The notes under the pieces were generated by a model, which had not been told where the DNA came from, did not search any database, and was given only the letters and a program-made list of their open reading frames with translations. The translations under genes and the position numbers were made by a program. DNA of 64,000 nt. Origin: Symploca sp. SIO1C2 (GTDB lineage: Bacteria; Cyanobacteriota; Cyanobacteriia; Cyanobacteriales; Coleofasciculaceae). The stretch lies in contig JAAHFP010000017.1 in the NCBI GenBank assembly GCA_010672925.1, forward strand, positions 1 to 64,000. Direction: 5' to 3'. This document shows positions 1 through 9,304 of the stretch, in pieces (positions within the stretch are counted from its first letter, which is position 1; each line of letters begins with the position of its first letter).

Positions 1-6
1 CCATGA

Positions 7-192
7 TTACCCATCTGTTATCAGATGATAACTTTCCCAGATGAGGGAACTCAAAATCTTCTGTTGAGTTGGGGGTTGATGCAGCTTTTCGGTACATTGT
101 CCCGTCAGGGTGGTGCAAGGATTTTGAGCCATTTTACCATATTTGCTGAGACTTCTAGTGCCTGCTGCATGATTGAAAGCCTTGAATGACAT
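7..192 (-). CDS. Doubtful small ORF, 61 aa
   Basis: A 61-codon minus-strand reading frame lies at the window edge. It has no recognised domain, no membrane segment and no clear ribosome binding site. The surrounding 1-415 stretch otherwise holds only repeats: a copy of a dispersed element near 191-221 and heptamer repeats from about 335. It could be a decayed transposase or repeat-derived fragment. A plus-strand frame ending with the TAA at about 305-307 also stays open for some 45 codons, but it has only a TTG start and is equally unsupported. I would not treat either as a gene without homologues. Confidence 0.15.
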   Translation of the reverse strand: MSFKAFNHAAGTRSLSKYGKMAQNPCTTLTGQCTEKLHQPPTQQKILSSLIWESYHLITDG

Positions 193-221
193 TGCTTACA
201 CACTTATTCAGCAGACCCTAG
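191..221 (+). repeat. Partial copy of a dispersed repeat
   Basis: This stretch (TTGCTTACACACTTATTCAG followed by cagaccctag) resembles the end of longer elements at 20794-20850 and, inverted, at 63462-63511. All three contain a 'cttattcagc...accctaa'-like tail. Two other copies within 64 kb suggest a dispersed non-coding repeat. Confidence 0.4.
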
Positions 222-334
222 ATATTGTTTGGGAGACAATTAAGAACTATGTACCTCAATTGATTGCAGAATTAGTAAGCATTGTTCCACCAGATGAAGA
301 AGCATAAAAGATTAGTGTGAAAACGCTGATGTTA

Positions 335-440
335 GGTCTCCCTTCAGCGACCCTCATTAGCCATTAGCCATTAGCCATTAGCCATTAACAATTCCCAATT
401 CCCAATTCCCAATTCTCAATTCCCAATTCCCAATTCCCTA
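335..440. repeat. Heptamer tandem repeats (STRR)
   Basis: Head-to-tail copies of a 'ccattag' heptamer are followed by copies of a 'caattcc' heptamer. Such short tandemly repeated heptamers are typical of filamentous cyanobacteria. The array runs into the 3' end of the minus-strand GTPase gene, so its last residues (about LGIGN) are encoded by repeat sequence. Confidence 0.85.
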
Positions 441-967
441 CTTTGCATCCCTTCCACATAATGCTGCATCAGAACAATTAAAGCATCAACCACAGATTCT
501 TTTTGATTGGCATTAAGAGTTACAAAAGGAGGTCGTTTTTCCTCATCTACAAAGCCTAACGCAATCGCGACATTTTCCTCAGACCAGGCTCCTTGACAAT
601 CCATATGAGTCAAACCAACTATTAAGGGAATATTTACCCGCTGTTGCATAAAAGCATAAATACGACGACAAGCTTGAAAATCACTGGGACGATGAGCATC
701 CACCAGAAGAATGTAAGCATGAGCTTTTTTAATAAGGATGTCCCACATAAAATCAAAACGAGACTGTCCTGGAGTACCGTACAGGTGCAGTGCCATTTGT
801 GGGGCAAATTGCAGGCGTCCAAAGTCCATTGCTACTGTCGTCTTTTTCTTAATAGCTGCCGTTTCATGGGTGGCGATACGGTCTGTATCTACAACAGCAA
901 TTTCACTAACAGAGCGAATGAAAGTAGACTTACCTGCACCCACTGAACCTGTCACCACCAGACGCAT
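416..967 (-). CDS. MglA/Srprb-like small GTPase
   Basis: A Ras-like P-loop GTPase of 183 aa, expected in the cytoplasm as a nucleotide-dependent switch. The P-loop GSVGAGKST lies at residues 7-15. The G3 region reads YGTPGQ near 63-68, and THMD at 120-123 stands where NKxD is usual, as in the bacterial COG2229 branch. The frame also allows a GTG three codons upstream (976); I chose the ATG because the fold begins there. It follows the DUF4388 gene by 11 bp, and a roadblock protein lies further upstream on the same strand. In MglA/MglB pairs the roadblock protein acts as GTPase activator, so a polarity, taxis or motility switch is a reasonable inference. The last residues come from intergenic heptamer repeats, so the C-terminus may have been altered by repeat invasion. 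Confidence 0.85.
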   Translation of the reverse strand: MRLVVTGSVGAGKSTFIRSVSEIAVVDTDRIATHETAAIKKKTTVAMDFGRLQFAPQMALHLYGTPGQSRFDFMWDILIKKAHAYILLVDAHRPSDFQACRRIYAFMQQRVNIPLIVGLTHMDCQGAWSEENVAIALGFVDEEKRPPFVTLNANQKESVVDALIVLMQHYVEGMQSRELGIGN

Positions 968-978
968 TATTTCCACTC

Positions 979-1851
979 TTACCTGCTACTCCTCAGGAAA
1001 CCCAGCAAGTTTTGTACAAATGAATTGCTCAATTCTTGCCCATTGCTCTCTCTACCGTTGTTCTCTACTGCTATACTAACCGGTTCTGGTAAGCTTTCTA
1101 TAGCTCCGGTAGGACGAGAAATGGCAATCATTGGCACTTCTGCCACTAAACCAACACTGATTAGTCGGAAGGCTGTTTGTAATATAATTTCTATAGGCTG
1201 CTTTAGTTGGTCTCCCATTACATTAAGTAAAGTTGAGCCATTGGCTAACTGCCAAACTCTTCCTTCAAGAGAATCTAGCCGCAAGTGACGCTTCCCAATA
1301 ACTACTCTATATAGAGCAGAAGTCGGGGCTGGTAGTTTTTCTCTCAAGGAACTCCAGTCTCGCAAAACTCGCAAACCCATTAATGTTGCTTCCGTTGCAC
1401 TAAGGCTTAACCCGGTCATTTCTGTCGTTGGTAAAGTGGTTTTAGAGTCAAATTTAAACTGAGCATCTCTGAGTCGAAACAAACCACAAACTTGCCGGAG
1501 CACTAAAACGTGGAATAGTAACCTCAGCTGTTCTGGCTGTAGAAACCCCTGGGTCTTCAGGTATAGACCAATTGGTATATTAGCAGGACACCGGTTCACT
1601 TGTTTACGCAGCATTCCGGGACTGATCCAACCTCGCCGACAAATCATCGCTAGTAGGCATTGGTAATCTAGACGATTAGTTACAGCCACAATGCGACCTT
1701 GGTGTAATAGCACATGTCGGACGTTTTTCTTGCCCGGATTCCGGCTATCAGTCTGGAACCGGAGAGTCAGTAATCCAGTTTTGTTTCCCTGATCAAGAAA
1801 TTGAAATAATTCTGGTAGGGAAAACTCTGCCAAAGTACTTATAATTGCCAT
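979..1851 (-). CDS. DUF4388 (PATAN) domain protein
   Basis: About 290 aa if started at the ATG at 1851 (MAIISTLAEF...). The frame stays open to 1968, but the extra 39 residues look unlike the family. The N-terminal part (about 1-110, with SLPELFQFLDQGNKTG and LLHQGRIVAVTN) matches the DUF4388/PATAN fold of PatA-type proteins, here without a receiver domain. The remainder, rich in LRLDSLEGRVWQLANG-like segments, reads as a helical or winged regulatory domain. The gene is transcribed with the downstream GTPase and is likely part of the same signalling module as the roadblock protein at 2164. Precise function is unknown. Confidence 0.75.
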   Translation of the reverse strand: MAIISTLAEFSLPELFQFLDQGNKTGLLTLRFQTDSRNPGKKNVRHVLLHQGRIVAVTNRLDYQCLLAMICRRGWISPGMLRKQVNRCPANIPIGLYLKTQGFLQPEQLRLLFHVLVLRQVCGLFRLRDAQFKFDSKTTLPTTEMTGLSLSATEATLMGLRVLRDWSSLREKLPAPTSALYRVVIGKRHLRLDSLEGRVWQLANGSTLLNVMGDQLKQPIEIILQTAFRLISVGLVAEVPMIAISRPTGAIESLPEPVSIAVENNGRESNGQELSNSFVQNLLGFLRSSR

Positions 1852-2163
1852 TATCTTTACATTAACATCTAAAAATTTGCTTTCAACAATGGATAATCCC
1901 CTTATTAACCAACTAAACTGTGAATAACTGCCAATTTTTTTTATATTTGTTATATAAACCTTACACAAGTTAGTGATTTTAGTCTATACTCTATAGTCCC
2001 ACCTATACCTAAATGCAGAATTTAGAGTGACAGGGGGCTTCAAATATAGTCATTAATTGATAGTGTCAGTATTACTCCGGCTTCCTTTCTATCGTAATGT
2101 AGGGGCAATAGCATTGCCCTCGATGTCCCGGTTTTTTATATCATTCAGGATAGGTTTTGTCAA

Positions 2164-2574
2164 CTAAGACTGAGTATCGTAAGCTCCTGTTATTGTTCGG
2201 ATTGGTTCTAAAGCGATCTTGATTTCTGGAATCACACGCTTAATCTCCAACATGAGTACCCCCTGTTTAGCAGCTTTGCTAGCTAAAACTAGTAAAACGG
2301 CATACTCTCCACAGTTAGTTAGTATGCCATAACCTTGATCTCCCTCAACATAGATGCGGTCTAGAAAACCTCTAGACAATTCAGAACCGATACGCTCCCC
2401 TAAAGACAGCATTGCTGCCGACATTGCCGATACTCGTTCTTCATCCATCTCACTAGGTAAACTGGATGCTAAAGGAAGTCCATCGGGAGAAACAAGGGCA
2501 GCTCCCTGAACGTCACTTGCTCCGGTAACAAAATTTTGTAAAATACTCTCAAGCTTGGCTGTATTGATTGTCAT
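2164..2574 (-). CDS. Roadblock/LC7 (MglB-like) protein
   Basis: A 136-aa protein with the roadblock/LC7 pattern: an N-terminal helix, then GAALVSPDGLPLAS (about 23-37), a central helix with SAAMLSLGERIGSELSRG, and IYVEGDQGYGILTNCG followed by a long last helix. Roadblock proteins dimerise and act as GTPase-activating or scaffolding partners of MglA-like GTPases. One such GTPase lies 1.2 kb downstream on the same strand, after the DUF4388 gene. A 312-bp gap separates it from the DUF4388 start, so co-transcription is plausible but not shown. The ATG at 2574 fits the family length. Confidence 0.85.
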   Translation of the reverse strand: MTINTAKLESILQNFVTGASDVQGAALVSPDGLPLASSLPSEMDEERVSAMSAAMLSLGERIGSELSRGFLDRIYVEGDQGYGILTNCGEYAVLLVLASKAAKQGVLMLEIKRVIPEIKIALEPIRTITGAYDTQS

Positions 2575-2743
2575 AAGTTATTTCTTTCTCATGTAGGGGA
2601 TTATAAATTAGACAGCTATCTATATTGAAGCAGGCTTTCCCAATTCACTACTGCATAGTGAGTTATATCGCGCTTATTATAGACTTCAGGCTTGATGCCT
2701 AAAATTTACCATCCTCAAGCCAAAGTTAGGTGAATCAGCAACT

Positions 2744-4531
2744 ATGCGAACTTATTATTGCGGCGAACTCAGAAAGAATCATATTGGAGAAACTGTTACC
2801 CTATGTGGCTGGGTAGACCGTCGCCGCGACCACGGGGGTGTAATATTTTTGGATGTCCGTGACAAGAGCGGTATTATCCAAATTGTTAGTGATCCTCAAC
2901 GCACCCCAGATTCCTATGCAGATGCCGAGGCATTACGGAATGAATATGTGGTAAGTATTAAAGGGCGGGTGACGGAACGTCCAGCAGAGTCCCTGAATCC
3001 CAAACTGCCGACGGGAAAAGTGGAAATTTACGCTGAGGAGATTACACTGCTCAATGGCGTTAGGAAGCAGCTACCTTTCCAAGTTTCTACCGCTGATACA
3101 GAAGATGTGCGGGAAGATTTGCGACTCAAGTACCGGTATTTGGACTTAAGACGCGATCGCTTGAGCAAAAACCTGCAACTGCGTCATCAGGTAACTAAAG
3201 CGATGCGCCGTTTCCTCGAAGATGAGCAAGGGTTTATTGAAATTGAGACACCGGTATTAACTCGGTCTACTCCTGAAGGTGCTAGGGACTATTTAGTACC
3301 TTCCCGAGTCAATCCTGGACAATGGTATGCTTTGCCCCAGTCTCCCCAGTTATTTAAGCAATTGTTGATGGTATCAGGATTTGACCGTTACTACCAAATT
3401 GCTCATTGTTTCCGGGATGAAGACCTTAGGGCGGATCGACAACCAGAGTTTACTCAGTTGGATCTGGAAATGAGCTTCATGTCCCAAGAAGAGATTATCC
3501 AGCTTAATGAGGAGTTAGTCAGTTACATTTTCAAAACTGTCAAAGGTATTGACTTACCCTTACCTTTTCCCCGCCTCACTTATGCCGAAGCCATGGAGCG
3601 CTATGGTAGTGATAAGCCAGATACTCGTTTTGGTTTGGAATTAGTTGATGTCTCAGACTTACTCAAAGATTGTGGCTTTAAAGTCTTTTCCGGTGCAGTG
3701 GCAGCGGGAGGGATTATTAAAGTATTGCCAATCCCTGGAGGCAATGAGACTATCTCCAATGTACGGATTAAGCCCGGTGGAGATTTATTCAAGGAAGCTA
3801 GCGAAGTTGGTGCTAAGGGTATTGCCTACATCCGAGTTAAGGAAGGGGGAGCAATTGACACCATTGGAGCAATTAAGGACAATCTGACACAAGAGCAAAC
3901 AGAGAAGCTTCTAGAACTAACTGGTGCTGAAGCTGGTCACCTCTTGCTATTTGGTGCTGGTCCTGGAGAAATTGTCAATAAGACCCTTGATCGCTTGCGA
4001 CTAGTAATTGGTGAAGAGTTAGGGCAAATTGACCATCAGAAACTCAATCTACTCTGGGTGACGGATCCACCCATGTTTGAGTGGAATGCTGATGAGAAGC
4101 GCTTGGAGCCCCTACATCACCCCTTTACCGCACCCCATCCCGATGAGCTAGATGATCTCAAGACAGCAAGAGCTCAAGCCTACGATTTGGTATTTAATGG
4201 TTATGAGGTAGGTGGTGGTAGTCTACGGATTTACCAACCAGAAATTCAGCAACAGGTATTTGATACTATTGGCTTGTCTACTGAGGAAGCTCAGAGTAAG
4301 TTTGGGTTTCTACTGGAGGCATTTGAATATGGTGCACCCCCTCATGGAGGAATTGCCTATGGGTTAGACCGATTGGTAATGTTACTAGCAGGAGAGGAGT
4401 CAATTAGGGAAGTAATTGCCTTTCCCAAGACACAGCAAGCTCGTTCTCTGCTCACTGATGCTCCTAGTACTGTGGATAATAAGCAGTTAAAGGAGTTGTC
4501 TGTAGCTTCTACTTACAAGCCAAAGAAATGA
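2744..4531 (+). CDS. aspS: Aspartyl-tRNA synthetase
   Basis: Class II aminoacyl-tRNA synthetase of 595 aa, the normal length for the bacterial AspRS. It charges tRNA-Asp in the cytoplasm. The N-terminal OB-fold anticodon-binding domain contains [20 protein letters not shown] (about 21-40). Motif 2 ([18 protein letters not shown]) lies near residues 224-241. The bacterial-specific GAD insertion occupies roughly 290-410, and motif 3 ([15 protein letters not shown]) is near the end. The ATG at 2744 is the first and fits family starts. No operon partner: the upstream genes run on the other strand and the next gene starts about 130 bp later after repeats. Confidence 0.98.
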   Translation: MRTYYCGELRKNHIGETVTLCGWVDRRRDHGGVIFLDVRDKSGIIQIVSDPQRTPDSYADAEALRNEYVVSIKGRVTERPAESLNPKLPTGKVEIYAEEITLLNGVRKQLPFQVSTADTEDVREDLRLKYRYLDLRRDRLSKNLQLRHQVTKAMRRFLEDEQGFIEIETPVLTRSTPEGARDYLVPSRVNPGQWYALPQSPQLFKQLLMVSGFDRYYQIAHCFRDEDLRADRQPEFTQLDLEMSFMSQEEIIQLNEELVSYIFKTVKGIDLPLPFPRLTYAEAMERYGSDKPDTRFGLELVDVSDLLKDCGFKVFSGAVAAGGIIKVLPIPGGNETISNVRIKPGGDLFKEASEVGAKGIAYIRVKEGGAIDTIGAIKDNLTQEQTEKLLELTGAEAGHLLLFGAGPGEIVNKTLDRLRLVIGEELGQIDHQKLNLLWVTDPPMFEWNADEKRLEPLHHPFTAPHPDELDDLKTARAQAYDLVFNGYEVGGGSLRIYQPEIQQQVFDTIGLSTEEAQSKFGFLLEAFEYGAPPHGGIAYGLDRLVMLLAGEESIREVIAFPKTQQARSLLTDAPSTVDNKQLKELSVASTYKPKK

Positions 4532-4539
4532 CTAGAGAA

Positions 4540-4630
4540 ATTTTAGATTTTAGATTTTAGATTTTAGATTTGAATAATGAAAGCGGTCACAAGCCCCTAA
4601 ATAAATTTAGGGAATAAATCTAAAATCTTC
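4540..4630. repeat. 'attttag' heptamer repeat and palindrome
   Basis: Tandem copies of 'attttag' (about 4541-4570) are complementary to 'aatctaaaat' near 4616-4626. A smaller palindrome (cccctaaa / tttaggg) sits between them. It may act as the aspS terminator, or simply be STRR-type repeat DNA. Confidence 0.5.
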
Positions 4631-4662
4631 AGTCTTCAAGTTGCTTGACAAAACTAATCACA

Positions 4663-5952
4663 ATGGCATCTCAACTCAAGTATATCCTTCGTTGCAATTT
4701 ATGTGGAAAAGAATATGCACCAGACCCTTTCCGCTTAAGCTGTGACGAGGAGCATGAGCCATCCCTGCTTCGTGCTGTCTATACTAACAACAAGCTGGAA
4801 GTCAAAGAAACTCTCCCTGGTGTATTTCGATTTATTGATTGGCTACCCGTTGAGCGACATTTAGATGTGGAAGGGAAGCCAATCACCTATCAAAGCAAGA
4901 ATCTTGCTCACCATTTAGGATTAGATCAGCTCTTTATCAGTTTTAATGGTTATTGGCCAGAGCGCAATGCTCATCTTTTTACTTGTTCTTTCAAAGAGTT
5001 AGAAGCTTTCTCTATTTTAGCTAGAGTACCAGACAATAATCCAAAAACTCTGGTAGTTGCTTCCGCCGGAAATACTGGCAGAGCTTTTGCTAACCTTTGC
5101 TCTAAGCTGCGAATTCCCTTTTGCTTGGTTATTCCAGAGCAAAATTTATCTGCAATTTGGTCAAAAGATAATTTTGACTCTTGTGTTCGTATGATCGCTG
5201 TCGGTGGCAATGGTGACTACTTCGATGCTATTCGCTTGGGCAAAATTATCAGTCAGTTTGACGGCTTCTTTCCTGAAGGAGGAGCCAGCAATGTAGCCAG
5301 AAGGGATGGTATGGGGCTAACCGTTGTCGATGCTACGGTAACAATCGGGCAAATTCCTGACCATTACTTCCAAGCAGTTGGTTCCGGTACCGGAGGTATT
5401 TCAGCTTGGGAAACCAATCTCCGGTTTTTAGCTGATGGGCGATTTGGCAACAACAAAATGAAGCTTCACCTGGCTCAAAATATACCTTTTACACCAATGA
5501 CCGATGCTTGGCAAGCTGGTAGTAGGGAAATTGCTCCTATGAGTGAAATAGAAGCAAAAAAATGCATTAATCAGGTATCAGGTAAAGTGTTAACTAACCG
5601 TCAACCCGCTTACTCTCTGGCAGGAGGAGTTTATGACGCACTAGTGGATACTAATGGAGAAATGTATGGGGTTACCAATAAAGAATCCGAGAAAGCAAGG
5701 CTTCTATTTGAGGAATTAGAGGGAATAGATATTAGTCCTGCTGCCGGTGTTGCTACTGCGGCTTTAATGCAAGCTGTCGAGGCTGGGAGGGTAGGAAAAA
5801 AAGAATGTATCCTACTCAACATTACCAGTGGAGGTGTTCAACGTATGAGCCAAGATTATGTTTTACATTGCCTCCAACCTGAGGTTACTTTTTCCGCTCA
5901 AGAGATCCAGGCAGATTTGGTAGCAGAGAGTATAACCCAGAGCTTACACTAG
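4663..5952 (+). CDS. Cysteate synthase / threonine synthase-like PLP enzyme
   Basis: A PLP-dependent beta-family enzyme of 429 aa from the ATG at 4663; a TTG at 4645 would add six residues. A zinc-ribbon-like N-terminus has C11, C14 and C27. The likely PLP lysine is K111 in TCSFKELEA, followed by SAGNTGRAF (134-142), and the glycine loop GSGTGG is near 243-248. The family includes threonine synthase and archaeal cysteate synthase, which joins O-phosphoserine and sulfite to give L-cysteate. The SFKELEA context and the neighbouring decarboxylase, TauD-type and methyltransferase genes make me favour cysteate synthase. The exact substrate is inference; a threonine-synthase paralogue remains possible. 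It is followed after about 310 bp by the TauD-methyltransferase fusion on the same strand. Confidence 0.7.
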   Translation: MASQLKYILRCNLCGKEYAPDPFRLSCDEEHEPSLLRAVYTNNKLEVKETLPGVFRFIDWLPVERHLDVEGKPITYQSKNLAHHLGLDQLFISFNGYWPERNAHLFTCSFKELEAFSILARVPDNNPKTLVVASAGNTGRAFANLCSKLRIPFCLVIPEQNLSAIWSKDNFDSCVRMIAVGGNGDYFDAIRLGKIISQFDGFFPEGGASNVARRDGMGLTVVDATVTIGQIPDHYFQAVGSGTGGISAWETNLRFLADGRFGNNKMKLHLAQNIPFTPMTDAWQAGSREIAPMSEIEAKKCINQVSGKVLTNRQPAYSLAGGVYDALVDTNGEMYGVTNKESEKARLLFEELEGIDISPAAGVATAALMQAVEAGRVGKKECILLNITSGGVQRMSQDYVLHCLQPEVTFSAQEIQADLVAESITQSLH

Positions 5953-5959
5953 TACAAAA

Positions 5960-5998
5960 GTACTGAATATCCTGACTGATAATAATCAATTTCAGTAC
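5960..5998 (+). terminator. Possible hairpin after the cysteate-synthase-like gene
   Basis: Inverted repeat GTACTGAA (5960-5967) / TTCAGTAC (5991-5998) lies eight bases after the stop codon. There is no strong T-run, so it could be a weak terminator or an mRNA-stabilising stem. Confidence 0.4.
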
Positions 5999-6263
5999 TG
6001 AAACAGTCAAATCTTATCACTATTCCTTATTCCCTATTCCCTAACGACCCAGGTCAATGTTCAACAGGTGTGCAAGATCTGAGTATAAGATAGGAGCTTC
6101 TATTAGCAAGCTTCCTGTCAACCAAAGCTGGGGAACAGAGAAGTTTGGTATCTTTGAGAACAGCTGAAAAAGAAAGTATTTCTACCAAAAGGGGATATTT
6201 TTATTGAGAAGTCCCTGATACAAAAGTTGATTGTACAGTCTCAACCCTAACAATCCAATACCA

Positions 6264-8564
6264 ATGACATCCCTTTCCATCCATCAACTTGAACCCTTTG
6301 GGGTAAAGCTAACAAACGTCGATATTGATTCCTCTGAGCAACGCGATCGCATCCGGGCTCTCCTCTATGAGAATGGGGTAGTGATCATTCCTGCTAATGG
6401 AGCAAGTATCGGTGCTGAACCAATCAACGCTGACGAAAGTCTCCTGAAGTTGGCCAAGCTTTTTGGGAAGATCGAGAACTACCACCCTGTTAACGAAAGC
6501 AAAGATGTTGCTGGCAGGGTGCAGGTTCTGGAAACTATGGGTAACACAGGAATTCCAGCAGATTCTTTCCTCTTCCACTCGGATATGAGCTGGCGAGTCA
6601 ACCCATCCCGTGCCAGTGTACTATGTGGAAAAGTTTTACCTCCGAGTGGTGGTGACACCTGCTTCCAGAGTACCAATCTGATGTACAACAGACTTTCTCC
6701 GGAATTGAAAGAGCAGTTGCACAGTGTTAGCGCTCTCCACTCCCTTAAACGGGGTTATGCTCGAGTAAATAGACCAGATGATGTCAAATCAGATGTAAAG
6801 TCCATTCATCCTGCAGTGATCAGACATCCCGAAACCGGTGTTCCACTTCTTTACTTGAACCCGAACTTTACCGTAGCAGTATTGGGTATGTCCGAACCAG
6901 AGAGTACGGCGCTGCTCAACCGCATCTTCGAGGAAGCTATCCGTCCAGACCAAATCCTGTCTCACTCTTGGAATCCTGGTGATGTTGTTATCTGGGATAA
7001 TCTTGGAGTGCAGCACCTAGCTAAGGCAGACTACCAGGGTCTGCGCCGAATGCATCGGGTTGTTGCTCACGACCCCCATTTGCGGACAGAGCGGTATGTA
7101 AGAAACAGTGGACAAGTAGAAGAAGCTAAGCGCAGTATCGAGTACTACTTAAAGCGAGACGACAATCGTGCTGGCTACGAAGATTGGGCAGTCCGCTACG
7201 AACAGGACGTTAACCGGGCTAGCTACAATATTCCGCGCACTGCTACCGGTATTCTCGCACAGCATCTCGGTGCTCACAACAATGGCTCCAGTCCATTAAT
7301 CCTAGATGTTGCAGCTGGTACAGGGTTGAATGCTTTACACCTGATGCGGAATTACGGGCTCACGAACATAGAGGCAATGGACATCTCCACTGGAATGCTG
7401 TTCGAGGCACGTCGCCGGGAACTATACCGTGCCTATCATGAGGAAGATGCCAATCAACCTTTCCCGATGCCTTCGTGTCAGTATGACGCTGTGTTGTGTG
7501 TAGGAGGACTCGCCGCCAACCAAATTCGACCACAACCGGCAATTTCTGAGTTTATTCGGGTTACCAAAGAAGGTGGACTGGTATTGTTGTCGATGCGGGA
7601 AGCTGATAGTGAATACATTGATGAGGTACATAGGTTAGTGGCAGCTGGGGTTGCTGAAGTAGTAGATAAGCATTCTTTTATCGGTATCGAATCAAACCAG
7701 GAAATACATCACTGCATCTTCGTCTTGCGAGCCTGTGGTGATGACAGTTCGAGTCAACAGGCTACAGATTACAACAAGGCACGCAGCCCTTTTGGAGTAC
7801 AAGAAATCCTGAAATTTATCCCCCCAGGAGATGTGGTGTTTGATGGTGGCTGCGGTACAGGACAACATGCACAACACCTCGCTACAGTGGCGAGTCGAGT
7901 TGTGGGAATTGATTCAGATGCTGCTCGTGTCGCGATCGCGCGGGAGCTTTGCAGCAATTTAAACAATACCAGCTTCGAGGTTGGTTCGATTACAGAACTT
8001 CCTTTCGAGGATGCTTCCTTTGATGTAGTCCTGCTAGCACAAGTGCTACACCACCTCGGAGGGGAAATTTTAGAGGTAAATGAGCTGCGGAAACAGTGCC
8101 AGCAAGCCATTAAGGAAGCCAAGCGAGTGTTACGCACTGGGGGACGCTTGATACTCGTCACCACCAACCGTGAGCAGCGACGTGCAGCTTACTGGCACTT
8201 CAACTTGTTCCCACAATCTGCATGGGAGCGCCTTGATTCCGTCTGGTCTTTGACAGAGAATGAGTGGTTTACATCAGTGATGGAGCAACTAGGGTTCGTG
8301 GCAATCGGTAACGCTACCCCATCAGAATCCCATTGGATCGAGGCCCAGGATGAACAGATGGTGAGTCGTAGCTTAGATCCAGGGTGGCGCTCAACAGACG
8401 TAGCGTTTGATTTGCTGAAACCTGCCGAGTTGGAGCAGTTTGTGGCCCAAGTAGAAGCAGTACTAGCGGATGGTTCTGCTATGAAACTGATCGAAGCAGC
8501 ACATGCAGGACGAGCTTCTCATGGGGAGGCTACTGTATATGCGTATGAGTTGATTGGTGCTTAG
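6264..8564 (+). CDS. Three-domain TauD dioxygenase-methyltransferase-methyltransferase fusion
   Basis: A 766-aa protein from the ATG at 6264 (a TTG at 6231 is also in frame). Residues 1-275 read as a TauD/TfdA-type Fe(II)/2-oxoglutarate dioxygenase: H105-x-D107 (FHSDMSW), distal H251 in VQHLAKADY and R262. Residues 290-495 form a class I SAM methyltransferase (LILDVAAGTG near 345-354). Residues 505-766 form a second one (VVFDGGCGTG near 524-533). Together they predict hydroxylation or desaturation plus two methyl transfers, perhaps acting in sequence on one small molecule. Neighbours are a cysteate-synthase-like enzyme upstream, and a decarboxylase with another methyltransferase converging from the other strand. 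The substrate is unknown. N-methylated taurine or another sulfonate is my inference from context. I do not know of a characterised protein with this domain order. Confidence 0.85.
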   Translation: MTSLSIHQLEPFGVKLTNVDIDSSEQRDRIRALLYENGVVIIPANGASIGAEPINADESLLKLAKLFGKIENYHPVNESKDVAGRVQVLETMGNTGIPADSFLFHSDMSWRVNPSRASVLCGKVLPPSGGDTCFQSTNLMYNRLSPELKEQLHSVSALHSLKRGYARVNRPDDVKSDVKSIHPAVIRHPETGVPLLYLNPNFTVAVLGMSEPESTALLNRIFEEAIRPDQILSHSWNPGDVVIWDNLGVQHLAKADYQGLRRMHRVVAHDPHLRTERYVRNSGQVEEAKRSIEYYLKRDDNRAGYEDWAVRYEQDVNRASYNIPRTATGILAQHLGAHNNGSSPLILDVAAGTGLNALHLMRNYGLTNIEAMDISTGMLFEARRRELYRAYHEEDANQPFPMPSCQYDAVLCVGGLAANQIRPQPAISEFIRVTKEGGLVLLSMREADSEYIDEVHRLVAAGVAEVVDKHSFIGIESNQEIHHCIFVLRACGDDSSSQQATDYNKARSPFGVQEILKFIPPGDVVFDGGCGTGQHAQHLATVASRVVGIDSDAARVAIARELCSNLNNTSFEVGSITELPFEDASFDVVLLAQVLHHLGGEILEVNELRKQCQQAIKEAKRVLRTGGRLILVTTNREQRRAAYWHFNLFPQSAWERLDSVWSLTENEWFTSVMEQLGFVAIGNATPSESHWIEAQDEQMVSRSLDPGWRSTDVAFDLLKPAELEQFVAQVEAVLADGSAMKLIEAAHAGRASHGEATVYAYELIGA

Positions 8565-8574
8565 TAACATACCT

Positions 8575-8597
8575 ACACCTCCCTTGCGGGTAGGTGT
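8575..8597. terminator. Hairpin between convergent genes
   Basis: A compact stem, ACACCTCCC-ttgc-GGG(t)AGGTGT, lies between the plus-strand fusion gene and the minus-strand methyltransferase. It probably serves as a two-way terminator, although no long T-run follows. Confidence 0.6.
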
Positions 8598-8632
8598 GGG
8601 ACTTCTTGCTATTGAGAGCTAAAAATTTTTTC

Positions 8633-9295
8633 CTAACACCTACCACCTTCAATCATCACACCAACAAAACCCAAATCATGAGTTTTCATGGAAAATCCTG
8701 TAGATTCCAACAACTCTTGGAAATAGCTAAGGGGATACGCATTAGCATGATGCAATCCCCCTTCTAAAATTACTTGATTGCCATCTATACTGTCTACCTT
8801 AAAACCTGTTTTAGCATAATAGCGTAAGCGTTCCTCCATTACTGCTGCACTACATTGAAAAGTAGAAATAAATACCTTGTTTTCTATAACCTGTGCTAGA
8901 TTATCAAAAATAGTTCGATGTAGCTCTTGAGGAATATTACCAATGGTATTCCATGCCAATAAACCGTAAGTGAAAGTTTCTTGAACTAGAGTTGTTAAAT
9001 GCTCTGCACTGCCGAGTATAACCGTTACATTATTAAGAGTAGAAGTTGACTGCTTCGCCAAAGTTACCAGCTGCTCCGAGAAATCAATGCCTGTGATTTT
9101 ACCAACAGTGGGTACCAACTTACGCAAATAACGTCCCTCGCCACATCCCACATCTAGAACAGTAGCCACATCCTTGAAGGTTTTCAGGATAAATTCTTCT
9201 TCTAACTCCATATACTCTCTGATTCCTGCTGTCTGATATTGAGGATCGAGAAATTTCAATCCTATCCCTTCGTAAAACTCTTGGCTATCTTTCAT
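8633..9295 (-). CDS. Class I SAM-dependent methyltransferase
   Basis: A 220-aa Rossmann-fold methyltransferase. Motif I is VLDVGCGEG at residues 46-54, followed by an acidic residue in GIDFSEQL (about 69-76) and a motif II-like WNTIGNIP. It starts 9 bp after the stop of the decarboxylase gene, so the two form an operon and probably act on the same product. Both proteins begin with MKD. A small amine made by the decarboxylase (taurine, beta-alanine or similar) is a natural candidate methyl acceptor. That is inference; the family alone does not define the substrate. Confidence 0.8.
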   Translation of the reverse strand: MKDSQEFYEGIGLKFLDPQYQTAGIREYMELEEEFILKTFKDVATVLDVGCGEGRYLRKLVPTVGKITGIDFSEQLVTLAKQSTSTLNNVTVILGSAEHLTTLVQETFTYGLLAWNTIGNIPQELHRTIFDNLAQVIENKVFISTFQCSAAVMEERLRYYAKTGFKVDSIDGNQVILEGGLHHANAYPLSYFQELLESTGFSMKTHDLGFVGVMIEGGRC

Positions 9296-9304
9296 TATTT
9301 TTTT

